DNA of 64,000 bases from a virus: IMG/VR virus record IMGVR_UViG_3300020407_000003, positions 1 through 64,000 of that record; one strand, written 5' to 3'. This document shows, in pieces, positions 35,103-43,236 of the stretch. Positions within the stretch are counted from its first letter, which is position 1. Every line of letters begins with the position of its first letter. The notes under the pieces are model-generated. The model saw nothing but the letters and a program-made list of their open reading frames with translations. It made no database searches and was not told the origin of the DNA. A program made the translations under genes and the position numbers.

Positions 35103-35513
35103 TTATTTAAATATCTTACCTAACAGCATCTTAATGGCAACCATCAGGATGTTGTTAATTAGATAGCCACTGAAGTGATGAGACATCTCGTCTTTCTTCA
35201 GCCATTTCAAATAAATATTGTCAATGGCCTCGCCATCGTATTCTAACACTAAATGACCAATGTAATCTTTCTCGGTCAAACAACGCCAGAACTTAGCTTT
35301 AAACAACAATATACCTGTCCAGAACTTCCAGTAGCTCTCCCCACAGATGTACCACCATACAGTAACTGCAAAATCATCACAGTCACCACGATAGTGTCCG
35401 GTTTCATCCATCTCTAATATACGCCAACTGTCAACCTTAGAGTCGTATTTATATTTAAAACGATTAATAAGGTTTTTAATTTTACGTTGCGCTTCTTCAC
35501 TAATACGCGGCAT
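35103..35513 (-). CDS. Transglutaminase-like cysteine peptidase candidate
   Basis: The 136-residue product has GDCDDFAVTVWWY (Cys45), HLVLEYDG (His87) and a following Asp, the Cys-His-Asp order of bacterial transglutaminase-like cysteine peptidases, where GDCDDFA is a hallmark. After the core there is a C-terminal hydrophobic amphipathic stretch (NNILMVAIKMLLGKIF) that may bind a membrane. The role could be processing a host or phage protein. Only motifs support it. Confidence 0.65.
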   Translation of the reverse strand: MPRISEEAQRKIKNLINRFKYKYDSKVDSWRILEMDETGHYRGDCDDFAVTVWWYICGESYWKFWTGILLFKAKFWRCLTEKDYIGHLVLEYDGEAIDNIYLKWLKKDEMSHHFSGYLINNILMVAIKMLLGKIFK

Positions 35514-35526
35514 GTGTGTTTCCTCG

Positions 35527-35832
35527 TTATAATAATTCTAATGTTAATTCAACATAGATACCCGGCCTATGGCTAGGTATCTGACGTATCCACTTTAATT
35601 CAGGTGTTCTTAACATCGTTCCTAAGGTAATAGGGTCTTCTGTTAACAACTCTTTAATTAAGGCACTTATATAGAACTGATCACGTATAACAATCCAGCG
35701 TTTTACGTGTAGCTCTATCATGGAACTTAGTTTACCTATAGGGTCGGTTACTAGTTCATCTTTTTCAAAAAACTGACGGTGGGTGCGTACTTCTTTAGCA
35801 CCCTTTAACTCATAATCGAGTTTAATTTTCAT
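35527..35832 (-). CDS. Small hypothetical protein
   Basis: The 101-residue product opens MKIKLDYELKGAKEV and closes IYVELTLELL, with a helical centre, a compact alpha/beta plan. It lies between the SNF2-like gene and the peptidase-like gene with short gaps, so it belongs to the same minus-strand operon. Function unknown. Confidence 0.55.
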   Translation of the reverse strand: MKIKLDYELKGAKEVRTHRQFFEKDELVTDPIGKLSSMIELHVKRWIVIRDQFYISALIKELLTEDPITLGTMLRTPELKWIRQIPSHRPGIYVELTLELL

Positions 35833-35845
35833 TTATCTATTCCAA

Positions 35846-37846
35846 TTACCAACTTAACGATGCAGTACCACTATCCTTGCTACTCGATGCTACGAGTGGG
35901 ACGACATCACCCTCAGTTAATGATTCCATATTAACTTCTAAAGTTTCACCCATGAGACGGTCTACTTCCGCTTTTGACCATTTCATTATGTCAAGATTAC
36001 GTGTACTTAAATTTTGCTTATCACCCGTATCTAAAAGAATATTGATAACGTAAGTTTGCGTATCCTGCCCAAGACGATCAACCCGACTCACTGCTTGATT
36101 TTTCTCATAATCTCTAAATGGATTGTTAAGAAACACCACCGTATTAGCACTGATGACTGGGATGGCGGTGGATAGGGATTTAAGTGTAGCTACCAGGGGA
36201 TTGACTTTAGAGTCATTGTCAAACCTTTCCATGATGTTAACAATGTTCTTGTTGGTATCACCGTATACGATAGCGGGTTTATAAGTCGGCTTTAAATGTT
36301 CGACAGCAATATCTACGACTTCGACAAAACTAGAAAAGATAAGTACTTTCTTCTTACTTGCTTTAATTATACCATCGTAGTCAACAACCTTGGCAATCTC
36401 TTTAAAACACTCTATACGTCTTCTACCTAAAACCCGACCTAGCGCCTCACCACGAATTACCAACTCCACATACTTCACCACCCCTTTCACCCGTTTAAAT
36501 TCTTTACGATTTTCAGCAGATAATCTAGGATATATAACACTATCTTCGTAAGCGTTGACGTCCCTTATCAATTCAGCTAAAGGGCGATAGTCACTGGTGG
36601 ATTTTAATACGTCTATCTTTTGAAGATAATTATTAAAGTCGCTACGTTCACCATCCCGAAGTGTTTGTTCAAACACAGTCAAAACCTTCTCAAAATCCTG
36701 AAGGTACGAGTTGTAATGTTCCTTATAGAAGGCAAGTCGTTCGGTAATGAATTCTAACATTTCCTGTTTGACGTGCTCCAACGTAAAACGATCAGAATCC
36801 TTTACTTGAACTTTGATATCTTCTTCAATCGGATCATCAGTTCTGACTACAGTCTTATCAACATTGAATACACTCTTACCTATTCTTCTGGCAAGTATGT
36901 CATTAGCTCTTGATGAACTTACACCAAAGATACCTTTGAATCGCTTCTCGACCTCTGGTGTAAACAAGGGATCACAGGCTCGTAAGAAACTAACCATCTC
37001 CGTCGCTAGTGCCTTAAATGGCGTGCCTGACGACCAGAGTATATGCCGACATGCAGTCTGCCTGCATAACTCAATAAAGGACAACGTCCGCGCCGAAGTA
37101 ACTTCATTGAAATGATGGCTCTCGTCAAGGTCAATGAATACGTCTTTTCGCTTGAAAATGTCGACATTATTTAACAGGACGGGTAGTGCCTCGTAGTGAC
37201 AGATATAGTAATCCATACCTTTGGGTGGTGGTGTGCCTGAATCGGACAACCAGCATTCCTTATCACCCTTAACGTATTTTTCAATGTTATCTAACCATAC
37301 CTCACGTATCGCGTTTTTAGGACAGACTATTATCATCGTGTCTAACTCCAACAACCCATGGAGTAAAAGACCTGAGAATGTCTTACCCGACCCAGGTGGA
37401 GATGCCAAGTAGTAGCCGTTAAGACCCATCTTAACGGTATTGATGGCATAGCTCTCAATGAAGCTACTTTGATGGTCAAGCGGTTTAAGATTGAAGTTTC
37501 TAAGACGTCTGTAATTAACAACATCACCCACCTCCACCTCTCTACCAAGCCAGGTGTTTTCTTTAAGTAATTCCATTATCTTTAGAATAACACCCCTTGA
37601 CAGATAAGTCTTACTTTGCTCAGATAGTATATCAAGAGCATTGTAAAACTCATAGGCAAAGAACGAATCTAGACTTACTTCCGCTGCGCCTTGACTAATA
37701 AAAAGATTATTAGGAATTCTAACACTATTCCACATATTCTTCATATCTGAAACAACGGCTCTAGTTTTAATCCCGGAGACCGTTATCACCCCATCCTTTT
37801 CTTCCACACTAATGTGGCCTATAAGTCTCTGTAAAATACTTATCAT
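35846..37846 (-). CDS. SNF2-like superfamily 2 helicase/ATPase
   Basis: The 666-residue protein has Walker A ASPPGSGKT (148-156), IIVCPKNAIREVW (motif Ia region), DLDESHH (motif II), WSSGTPF (motif III), VLIFSSFVEVVDIA (motif IV) and NQAVSRVDRLGQDTQTYV (motif VI, very close to the SNF2 Q..GR..R.GQ pattern). Such enzymes move along double-stranded DNA to displace proteins, for instance stalled polymerases. It is the second SF2 ATPase in the window and has no intein. It lies downstream of the virion RNAP fragment with a 12-base gap. Confidence 0.9.
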   Translation of the reverse strand: MISILQRLIGHISVEEKDGVITVSGIKTRAVVSDMKNMWNSVRIPNNLFISQGAAEVSLDSFFAYEFYNALDILSEQSKTYLSRGVILKIMELLKENTWLGREVEVGDVVNYRRLRNFNLKPLDHQSSFIESYAINTVKMGLNGYYLASPPGSGKTFSGLLLHGLLELDTMIIVCPKNAIREVWLDNIEKYVKGDKECWLSDSGTPPPKGMDYYICHYEALPVLLNNVDIFKRKDVFIDLDESHHFNEVTSARTLSFIELCRQTACRHILWSSGTPFKALATEMVSFLRACDPLFTPEVEKRFKGIFGVSSSRANDILARRIGKSVFNVDKTVVRTDDPIEEDIKVQVKDSDRFTLEHVKQEMLEFITERLAFYKEHYNSYLQDFEKVLTVFEQTLRDGERSDFNNYLQKIDVLKSTSDYRPLAELIRDVNAYEDSVIYPRLSAENRKEFKRVKGVVKYVELVIRGEALGRVLGRRRIECFKEIAKVVDYDGIIKASKKKVLIFSSFVEVVDIAVEHLKPTYKPAIVYGDTNKNIVNIMERFDNDSKVNPLVATLKSLSTAIPVISANTVVFLNNPFRDYEKNQAVSRVDRLGQDTQTYVINILLDTGDKQNLSTRNLDIMKWSKAEVDRLMGETLEVNMESLTEGDVVPLVASSSKDSGTASLSW

Positions 37847-37857
37847 GCCCGTATAAC

Positions 37858-39123
37858 CTATTGTATAAAATCTAAACCCTGAAGCTCTTCTGTTTGAATA
37901 TTGCTCTGGTGAAACTTACTTAAGAATAACGAAAGAAAGGCACTACCTGTAGCAGATGCAAGTAACGACAACGCTTTATCGTTATCAGCAATAGCATCAC
38001 CCATACACACTTTACAATAGTCGGTGAAAGGTACTTTACACGCCATGGGACTTCTAAGTGTAAGTGTCTTACCGATGCTTGCTTTTAATGCAGCTTCACT
38101 TAAGGGTTTATCAGGTGCTGATACCAGACGACGACCCTCAAACGCTTTGTAGTTCATGTTGGTAATAGCCATTGGCATGCCTACTTTATCCTTACAGTCG
38201 TCTTGAGAGATAAAGCTATTTTGGAATACACGAGTGATAGTTTTAACAGCCTCACCACCTAGCGCCGTCTGTGTAGAACGCGCGTAAGAGCCATCACGCA
38301 ATGAGTTGATTAATGCAGGGAGATCTTCAACGTTCCACCCATCTTGCAGCGAGCGAGGGATAACGTCGATCTTAGATGGGTCTTCAAACGAGGACTCACC
38401 ACCATGCATTATATACGCCTGCTTACGAGTAACGTTAAATGCTTTAGCTGACTTATAGAAGCCTGACGATGGATCATCTTTGATATACTCGCGGTCCATG
38501 TCAATGAGTTCTTTCTCAATCTTAGCAATAACTGCGGGGTTATCTAACTCATCTTTGTGTTGCTTAAGCAATTCGTCACGACGTTTAACAATTGCCGGGC
38601 TTGTGGTGATAGATTTCTCAGAAGCAGACGGCACCCACAGTGATGTTAACGATGAAAGAAAGTACAGCTGTTTGAAATAGACAGAGACTTGTTCAGGTGT
38701 GATGATATCATCTTTAAGCGCTACTGCTACCTGGTCTCCTACCTTACCTGCTTTAACTTCTTCGTTGATATAAGGAATTACATCCCCAAAGGGATACGAC
38801 AATAGCATAGCGTTGGCTAGCAGTCGACCTACGGTTGTTTCTGTCTTACCCTTAATGTTTTTAAGGGTATCCTTTTCAACAGTTATTACATCACTTGCTG
38901 TGAATAATGGTTGATCTTCTTTATAGCCAACTACAGGTCCAGCGATGCTACCTTGTTCGTCGATGTAGTGTAATTCACCTTCCACATCTAATAACATACC
39001 GACGTATTGAGATTCACGTGGTTTAGGTGAGAAGATGCCAAATACACTTAAATGCCAGTGTTTTTGTATAAAGGCATTATGCTTGATAGCAAACGCTAAA
39101 TAAGTGTTTTTATCTATACTCAT
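37858..39123 (-). CDS. Virion RNA polymerase, beta-prime C-terminal fragment
   Basis: Near the end of this 421-residue protein, TLTLRSPMACKVPFTDYCKV and CMGDA parallel LRSPLACEHPDPYGICSKC of the non-virion subunit, and LASATGSAFLSLFLSKFHQS occupies the trigger-loop position (compare VAAVELCAVISQSVLSIKHL). It stops soon after that region, so it lacks the rest of beta-prime. The duplication with divergence fits phiKZ, where a separate virion polymerase is packaged (gp80 carries this part) and transcribes early genes after injection. It overlaps the next upstream gene by four bases. Confidence 0.82.
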   Translation of the reverse strand: MSIDKNTYLAFAIKHNAFIQKHWHLSVFGIFSPKPRESQYVGMLLDVEGELHYIDEQGSIAGPVVGYKEDQPLFTASDVITVEKDTLKNIKGKTETTVGRLLANAMLLSYPFGDVIPYINEEVKAGKVGDQVAVALKDDIITPEQVSVYFKQLYFLSSLTSLWVPSASEKSITTSPAIVKRRDELLKQHKDELDNPAVIAKIEKELIDMDREYIKDDPSSGFYKSAKAFNVTRKQAYIMHGGESSFEDPSKIDVIPRSLQDGWNVEDLPALINSLRDGSYARSTQTALGGEAVKTITRVFQNSFISQDDCKDKVGMPMAITNMNYKAFEGRRLVSAPDKPLSEAALKASIGKTLTLRSPMACKVPFTDYCKVCMGDAIADNDKALSLLASATGSAFLSLFLSKFHQSNIQTEELQGLDFIQ

Positions 39124-39977
39124 TGTATACGTCCCGGATAGATAGTTTGATTAAGTTCACGCATGATTGCGGCGGCTAACACCTCGTCACCAATTTCGGT
39201 ATTGACAAGTAATTGTGTCGTCTCTTGAAGTAGATGATCTTCAACATCGCTAATCAAGACGCAGCCATAGATAAGTGCGGCGAGAGGAACAATAGCTTTA
39301 GATTCTATTAGAGTATCTACGGTGCTATTGGCATGTAGCCAGAGTGTGTCTAAAGGCAGACCGTAATCGATGCCGCGTTCTAACATGCCGCGTAATGGGT
39401 TAGCTGGATAAGTCGCTACAGGGTGGATCTCATAGCGCTGTTTAGCGCGTTCTTTAGTAGCAGTAGTATTTACGATTAAGTTATCAATCTTACCATTGGC
39501 TATCTCTACCAAACGATCCATTAACGCTTCATCAACATGCGTTACTGCTTGCGTTACCGTCGACCAGGTAACTACATCACCCTGAGTACTTACAGACTCT
39601 ACCAGCATGGCTAGAGCTTCTATGTTATCTTCACTTCCCGTCAATGTGTCGATAATCATTTGCGCATCTTCAATTTGAGGAAGTAACCACAACGTTTCCA
39701 AAATAGCAAGGTAAGTAAAAGAATCTGGTGACTGTTCATCATCTACCACCACACCATGGCTGGCTAGTAGGTTGATCAGATACTCGTTATACATCAACGT
39801 CACTTCATCAATGATGTACGTATTCGTCTGTGTGTTGCTTGCCAGTACAAACGCATCGATGGTTTCAACAAAACCGACCACTTGCATGTCGAAGAATAAC
39901 TGATTGCATCCTATATAGAATGCCTGACGCGGTTCAGGTAGGGTGGATGTCAGGGCATCGGCGTCGGTTATATACAT
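39120..39977 (-). CDS. Hypothetical protein, coupled to the virion RNAP fragment
   Basis: The 285-residue acidic, helical product starts MYITDADALTSTLPEPRQ and its stop overlaps the next start (ATGA). Sequences such as IEDAQMIIDTLTGSEDNIEALAMLVES suggest helical repeats. Being coupled to a virion polymerase gene it may itself be a virion component. No family is recognised. Confidence 0.55.
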   Translation of the reverse strand: MYITDADALTSTLPEPRQAFYIGCNQLFFDMQVVGFVETIDAFVLASNTQTNTYIIDEVTLMYNEYLINLLASHGVVVDDEQSPDSFTYLAILETLWLLPQIEDAQMIIDTLTGSEDNIEALAMLVESVSTQGDVVTWSTVTQAVTHVDEALMDRLVEIANGKIDNLIVNTTATKERAKQRYEIHPVATYPANPLRGMLERGIDYGLPLDTLWLHANSTVDTLIESKAIVPLAALIYGCVLISDVEDHLLQETTQLLVNTEIGDEVLAAAIMRELNQTIYPGRIQ

Positions 39978-40019
39978 GGTATCTACCTTATGTAATGGTT
40001 GCTACGTTAATTAATACAG

Positions 40020-40041
40020 CGTCTTGTAATTATACAAGACG
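40020..40041. repeat. Palindrome in a divergent gene gap
   Basis: CGTCTTGTA and TACAAGACG flank four bases (ATTA) between two divergent genes. It has no T run after it. It could be an operator or a paused-transcript structure at the start of the plus-strand virion operon. Confidence 0.5.
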
Positions 40042-40078
40042 TGTTATTCATATTTTATCAGACAGGAATATAAATAAA

Positions 40079-40645
40079 ATGGCCAAGTCCCCAAAGAACC
40101 AACGTAAAAATAAAGCACCAGCGAAGTCTACTGCAAAGAAAACGGACGCATGGGCTGAGTTAAGATCACTAAGTGGTGCAGCGTCAACTATGCTGGCAGC
40201 GGCTACTCAAGTATCTCAATTATTTAAAAATCCAGATGCGCTTCGTAAGGTACAGGATAAACAAAAGCTTAACGCGCTAGGTCGCGTTCTGCTCAACGAC
40301 CTTACTAACTTCAATACACGTCTTACTGCCATTCGCGATAGACATATTAACCGCGAAGCTCCAAAAGATGAGATGGAAGCAAACTTCATTGCAATTGATA
40401 TTGGTCAAGACTACCAACAGTGGATGGAGGATTATAACACCGTTGTACCTATTACCACGGCACAGATTTTAGAACTCACCGAAGGGCGTTCGGTAGAGGA
40501 AGTCGAAGAAAACGCTAATCAGGCTCGTGTTGAGATTGAGAAGCAGAAAAAACAACCACCGGTCAAACAACGTCGCTTAGGTGCTACAGCCACACCTAAG
40601 AAAACGTTAGACCTGATGGCAATGGCTAAAGGAGGTAGAAAGTAA
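40079..40645 (+). CDS. Hypothetical basic protein before the baseplate-hub-like gene
   Basis: ATG at 40079 is the natural start: the frame is open further upstream but crosses the palindrome and has no ribosome site. The 188-residue product has a Lys/Pro/Ala-rich N-terminus (MAKSPKNQRKNKAPAKS), a helical core and a basic tail. It shares its last base with the next start, so the genes are coupled. It may be an assembly chaperone for the tail, judged from position only. Confidence 0.55.
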   Translation: MAKSPKNQRKNKAPAKSTAKKTDAWAELRSLSGAASTMLAAATQVSQLFKNPDALRKVQDKQKLNALGRVLLNDLTNFNTRLTAIRDRHINREAPKDEMEANFIAIDIGQDYQQWMEDYNTVVPITTAQILELTEGRSVEEVEENANQARVEIEKQKKQPPVKQRRLGATATPKKTLDLMAMAKGGRK

Positions 40646-42201
40646 TGAGTCATGACGAACAAGATCCTCGTAACGTAGATCACAATGAGCAACCAAGAAC
40701 ACGAGTAACTGACCACTACGACCAACATGAGTTAGGTCAGGCTGAAGAACCAGAAGAAACGATAAAGCCTACCTTTACACAAACAGGTGATTATAGTACG
40801 CCGTTAGATGAGTCTAAGAATACCGATGTTCCACTGGCTCTTCCCAGCGCCAACATGTCTAATATGTTTGATGTCTTATCTGACATGGCAAAGGTGTCTG
40901 TATCATCTGACTCAGCGCAGTTATGGAAAGATACGCTAGAGCTTAGTCTAGGTGAAGACATCATGCCTTACTCTAAAATGTTTGCTAAGCCTTTCTTTGA
41001 AGAGAGATTAGCATCTGAGGGCAGTGATTTTAGACAATACGTTGATAGCGACTCTGGGCGTTTGTCTGCTGTTAAGCCTAGGATTGGCAAAACAAACCCA
41101 GGCGGTACCATTAGTGGTGAAGCGGCTTTATTGAAAGTTAACGCTATGTTAACTATGGGTACGTCGGTTCAGATACCTTTGTGGCATTCTGGTATGTGGG
41201 TCAGTATCAAAGCTCCCTCAGAAGGCGCTCTAATTGAGTTAGACGAACGTATTGCTCTTGAGAAAGGAAAACTAGGTAGGAGTACACGCGGTACCGCTTT
41301 TAGCCACTCAGGCGTTTATATACGCGGTCACCTATTTAACTTTATTATCGATCACATCTACGATTGTAATGTTAAAGACTGGAATGAGCAAATGTTACGC
41401 GAGAATATCTTAGTAACAGACTACTCATTGTTAATATGGGGGCTAAGTTGTGCAGTCTTCCCTAAAGGTTATCCGTTTACTCGTGCCTGTATGTCGGACA
41501 TTAGCGAGTGTCAACACGTCATTAAAGAAACGTTAAACATTCCTAAGCTATTATGGACTGATAACAGTGTACTTAGTGAGAAACAACGTACTCATATGGC
41601 GCAGCGTAGTAGTAAGGTAACGCTAGAGCGTGTTAAGTGGTATCAGGAAGAGTTTACACATCCTAATGCAAAAGCACTTCGTATAAATGCAGCGGTAAGT
41701 ATGGATCTTCGTGTGCCTACTATGCTTGAGACTATCTCATCAGGTGTGCGTTGGGCAGAAGACATCGAACGCATGACTGAAGAAGGGTTAGGTAAAGACA
41801 TCAAATATGAGAAACGTGCTCGCTATATGCAAGAACAGAGTAAGTTGATCATGTTACGTCGTTACTCACATTGGGTAGGTCGTTTTGTGATAGGCGAGGG
41901 TGATGATGCTGCTGTTGTAGCAGGAAACGATCGTGAAACTATCGATAAGCTTTGTGAACAACTGTCTGCAGATACGGATACTATCAAGACATTCAGAAAC
42001 CACATGCAAACTTTCATTGACAACGCAGCCTTTAGCATTGTAGGTATTCCTACTTACACATGCCCATCGTGCGGTGGTGAACAGAAAGATGCGCACGGTC
42101 GTTCGCCTTATCTAATTCCACTTGAGATTGAACAGCTTTTTATTATCCTCGTAGCGTTCAAACGGAGCAAGAGGATAAACGAGCGCAGCGAGGTAGATTA
42201 A
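40645..42201 (+). CDS. Structural protein, baseplate-hub (T4 gp26) like ending
   Basis: The 518-residue product has an acidic disordered N-terminus of about 70 residues and a folded body. Its end, CPSCGGEQKDAHGRS followed by LIPLEIEQLF, is the zinc-knuckle-plus-IPLEIE pattern found at the ends of T4 gp26-type hub and related tail proteins. The last residues (FKRSKRINERSEVD) look unlike folded protein. A -1 slip at the run of five T (42137-42141) would continue into the next gene and give a 677-residue product. The hub assignment is tentative. Confidence 0.6.
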   Translation: MSHDEQDPRNVDHNEQPRTRVTDHYDQHELGQAEEPEETIKPTFTQTGDYSTPLDESKNTDVPLALPSANMSNMFDVLSDMAKVSVSSDSAQLWKDTLELSLGEDIMPYSKMFAKPFFEERLASEGSDFRQYVDSDSGRLSAVKPRIGKTNPGGTISGEAALLKVNAMLTMGTSVQIPLWHSGMWVSIKAPSEGALIELDERIALEKGKLGRSTRGTAFSHSGVYIRGHLFNFIIDHIYDCNVKDWNEQMLRENILVTDYSLLIWGLSCAVFPKGYPFTRACMSDISECQHVIKETLNIPKLLWTDNSVLSEKQRTHMAQRSSKVTLERVKWYQEEFTHPNAKALRINAAVSMDLRVPTMLETISSGVRWAEDIERMTEEGLGKDIKYEKRARYMQEQSKLIMLRRYSHWVGRFVIGEGDDAAVVAGNDRETIDKLCEQLSADTDTIKTFRNHMQTFIDNAAFSIVGIPTYTCPSCGGEQKDAHGRSPYLIPLEIEQLFIILVAFKRSKRINERSEVD

Positions 42202-42260
42202 TCTCTCCTCGTTTTGGGCTTGAGCGTGAACAAAACGCTGACTCCCCGTTAAACCAAGCA

Positions 42261-42677
42261 ATGATGACGTTACCTGCCTTAGATAGTATTGGGGCCCAGA
42301 TAGCGTTGACAGAGGCTTACGATCACACTTACGGTATCTTCAACTATGATGGCATCGATTATAATCCTTTAAGTATTGTAGCCATGCATCCGGTAGAGGA
42401 TACCCTTAAAGTGGGGTTGAAACCTTTCATGATTAAACGTTTTAGGATGTATGACATTCACAAACGTTATGGCTTGTCGTTAACGGAGCTTCTTGCCTTA
42501 CCTCGTGATACGGTTACTGATATATTTGATGATGCTGCTAAAGCCATTGCTGAAGAAGAAGAGCAGATGCAGGAGATTCAAAATGAAATGCGTGAAGCTA
42601 TTAACGAGCAGAAGGCAGCTAAGCGTAAAACCATGCGAGCTCAGAAACAAAAGAAAGTAAAGAAGGCTGGGAAGTAA
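42261..42677 (+). CDS. Hub-associated protein, probably made as a -1 frameshift fusion
   Basis: As a separate gene it would begin at ATG 42261, but no ribosome site precedes it, unlike nearly every gene here. Its frame is open back to 42132 and reads like protein (YYPRSVQTEQEDKRAQRG), which joins the upstream gene after LEIEQLF. The body has DYNPLSIVAMHPVED and the end is a charged helix with a Lys-rich tail. In many myophages the gene in this position encodes a tail assembly factor. A terminator overlaps its stop. Confidence 0.55.
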   Translation: MMTLPALDSIGAQIALTEAYDHTYGIFNYDGIDYNPLSIVAMHPVEDTLKVGLKPFMIKRFRMYDIHKRYGLSLTELLALPRDTVTDIFDDAAKAIAEEEEQMQEIQNEMREAINEQKAAKRKTMRAQKQKKVKKAGK

Positions 42678-42695
42678 TTCCTGGCCTTATGCCGT
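42663..42695 (+). terminator. Terminator over the stop codon, with TATGCCGT tag
   Basis: AAGGCTGGGAA pairs with TTCCTGGCCTT (42663-42688, with a small mismatch) and TATGCCGT follows at 42688-42695. The stop codon is in the loop. Confidence 0.75.
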
Positions 42696-42755
42696 TTCGT
42701 CTATAATTACGTCGTGGTGTAACTATATAGAGGTAAAAGGTGAGATAATAAAACA

Positions 42756-43208
42756 ATGATATTAGAATTTGTACATGCAGATTTATTTCAATTAGAAGCA
42801 GACACCATAGTCTGTCCTGTGAACTGTGACGGGACCATGGGGAATGGATTAGCGTTAGCGTTTAAATTCAAATACCCAGATGATCTGTTTAATCAATACC
42901 ACTATTTGTGTGGCGAGCGTAAACTCAACCCAGGTCATAGTTGGCTTTATCGTCATCCATATAAAAACGTATTGTGCTTTGCAACTAAAGACAGATGGCG
43001 TAATGACTCTAAGTTAGAATGGATATCTAGGGGACTTTATGCCTGCCTAGATAATCTCCCACGTTTAGGTGTGAGACATATCGGCTTTCCTTTATTAGGA
43101 TGTGGTAAGGGTAATTTAAATAAACATGATGTGATTGAGTTATTTAGAGAGGTCTTTGATCCTGATATAGTAGAAGGGGTCGATTTAAAAGTCACGGTAT
43201 GTTTATGA
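42756..43208 (+). CDS. Macrodomain protein of the DarG type (ADP-ribosyl hydrolase)
   Basis: The 150-residue protein is a complete single macrodomain: DTIVCPVNCDGTMGNGLALAF (17-36) carries the ADP-ribose loop with Asn23 and the GxMGxGLA run of DarG, CFATKDRWRNDSKLEWI (74-90) matches the DarG (I/V)xFPTKxxWRxxS pattern including the active-site Lys78, and FPLLGCGKGNL (111-121) is the phosphate loop. DarG removes ADP-ribose from thymidine or guanosine that its partner toxin DarT adds to DNA. No DarT toxin lies beside it. A phage copy may undo ADP-ribosylation of its DNA by a host DarT defence; regulation of a phage or host protein is the alternative. Confidence 0.88.
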   Translation: MILEFVHADLFQLEADTIVCPVNCDGTMGNGLALAFKFKYPDDLFNQYHYLCGERKLNPGHSWLYRHPYKNVLCFATKDRWRNDSKLEWISRGLYACLDNLPRLGVRHIGFPLLGCGKGNLNKHDVIELFREVFDPDIVEGVDLKVTVCL

Positions 43209-43236
43209 TCAATTAACAGAATATAAGGAGCACGCT

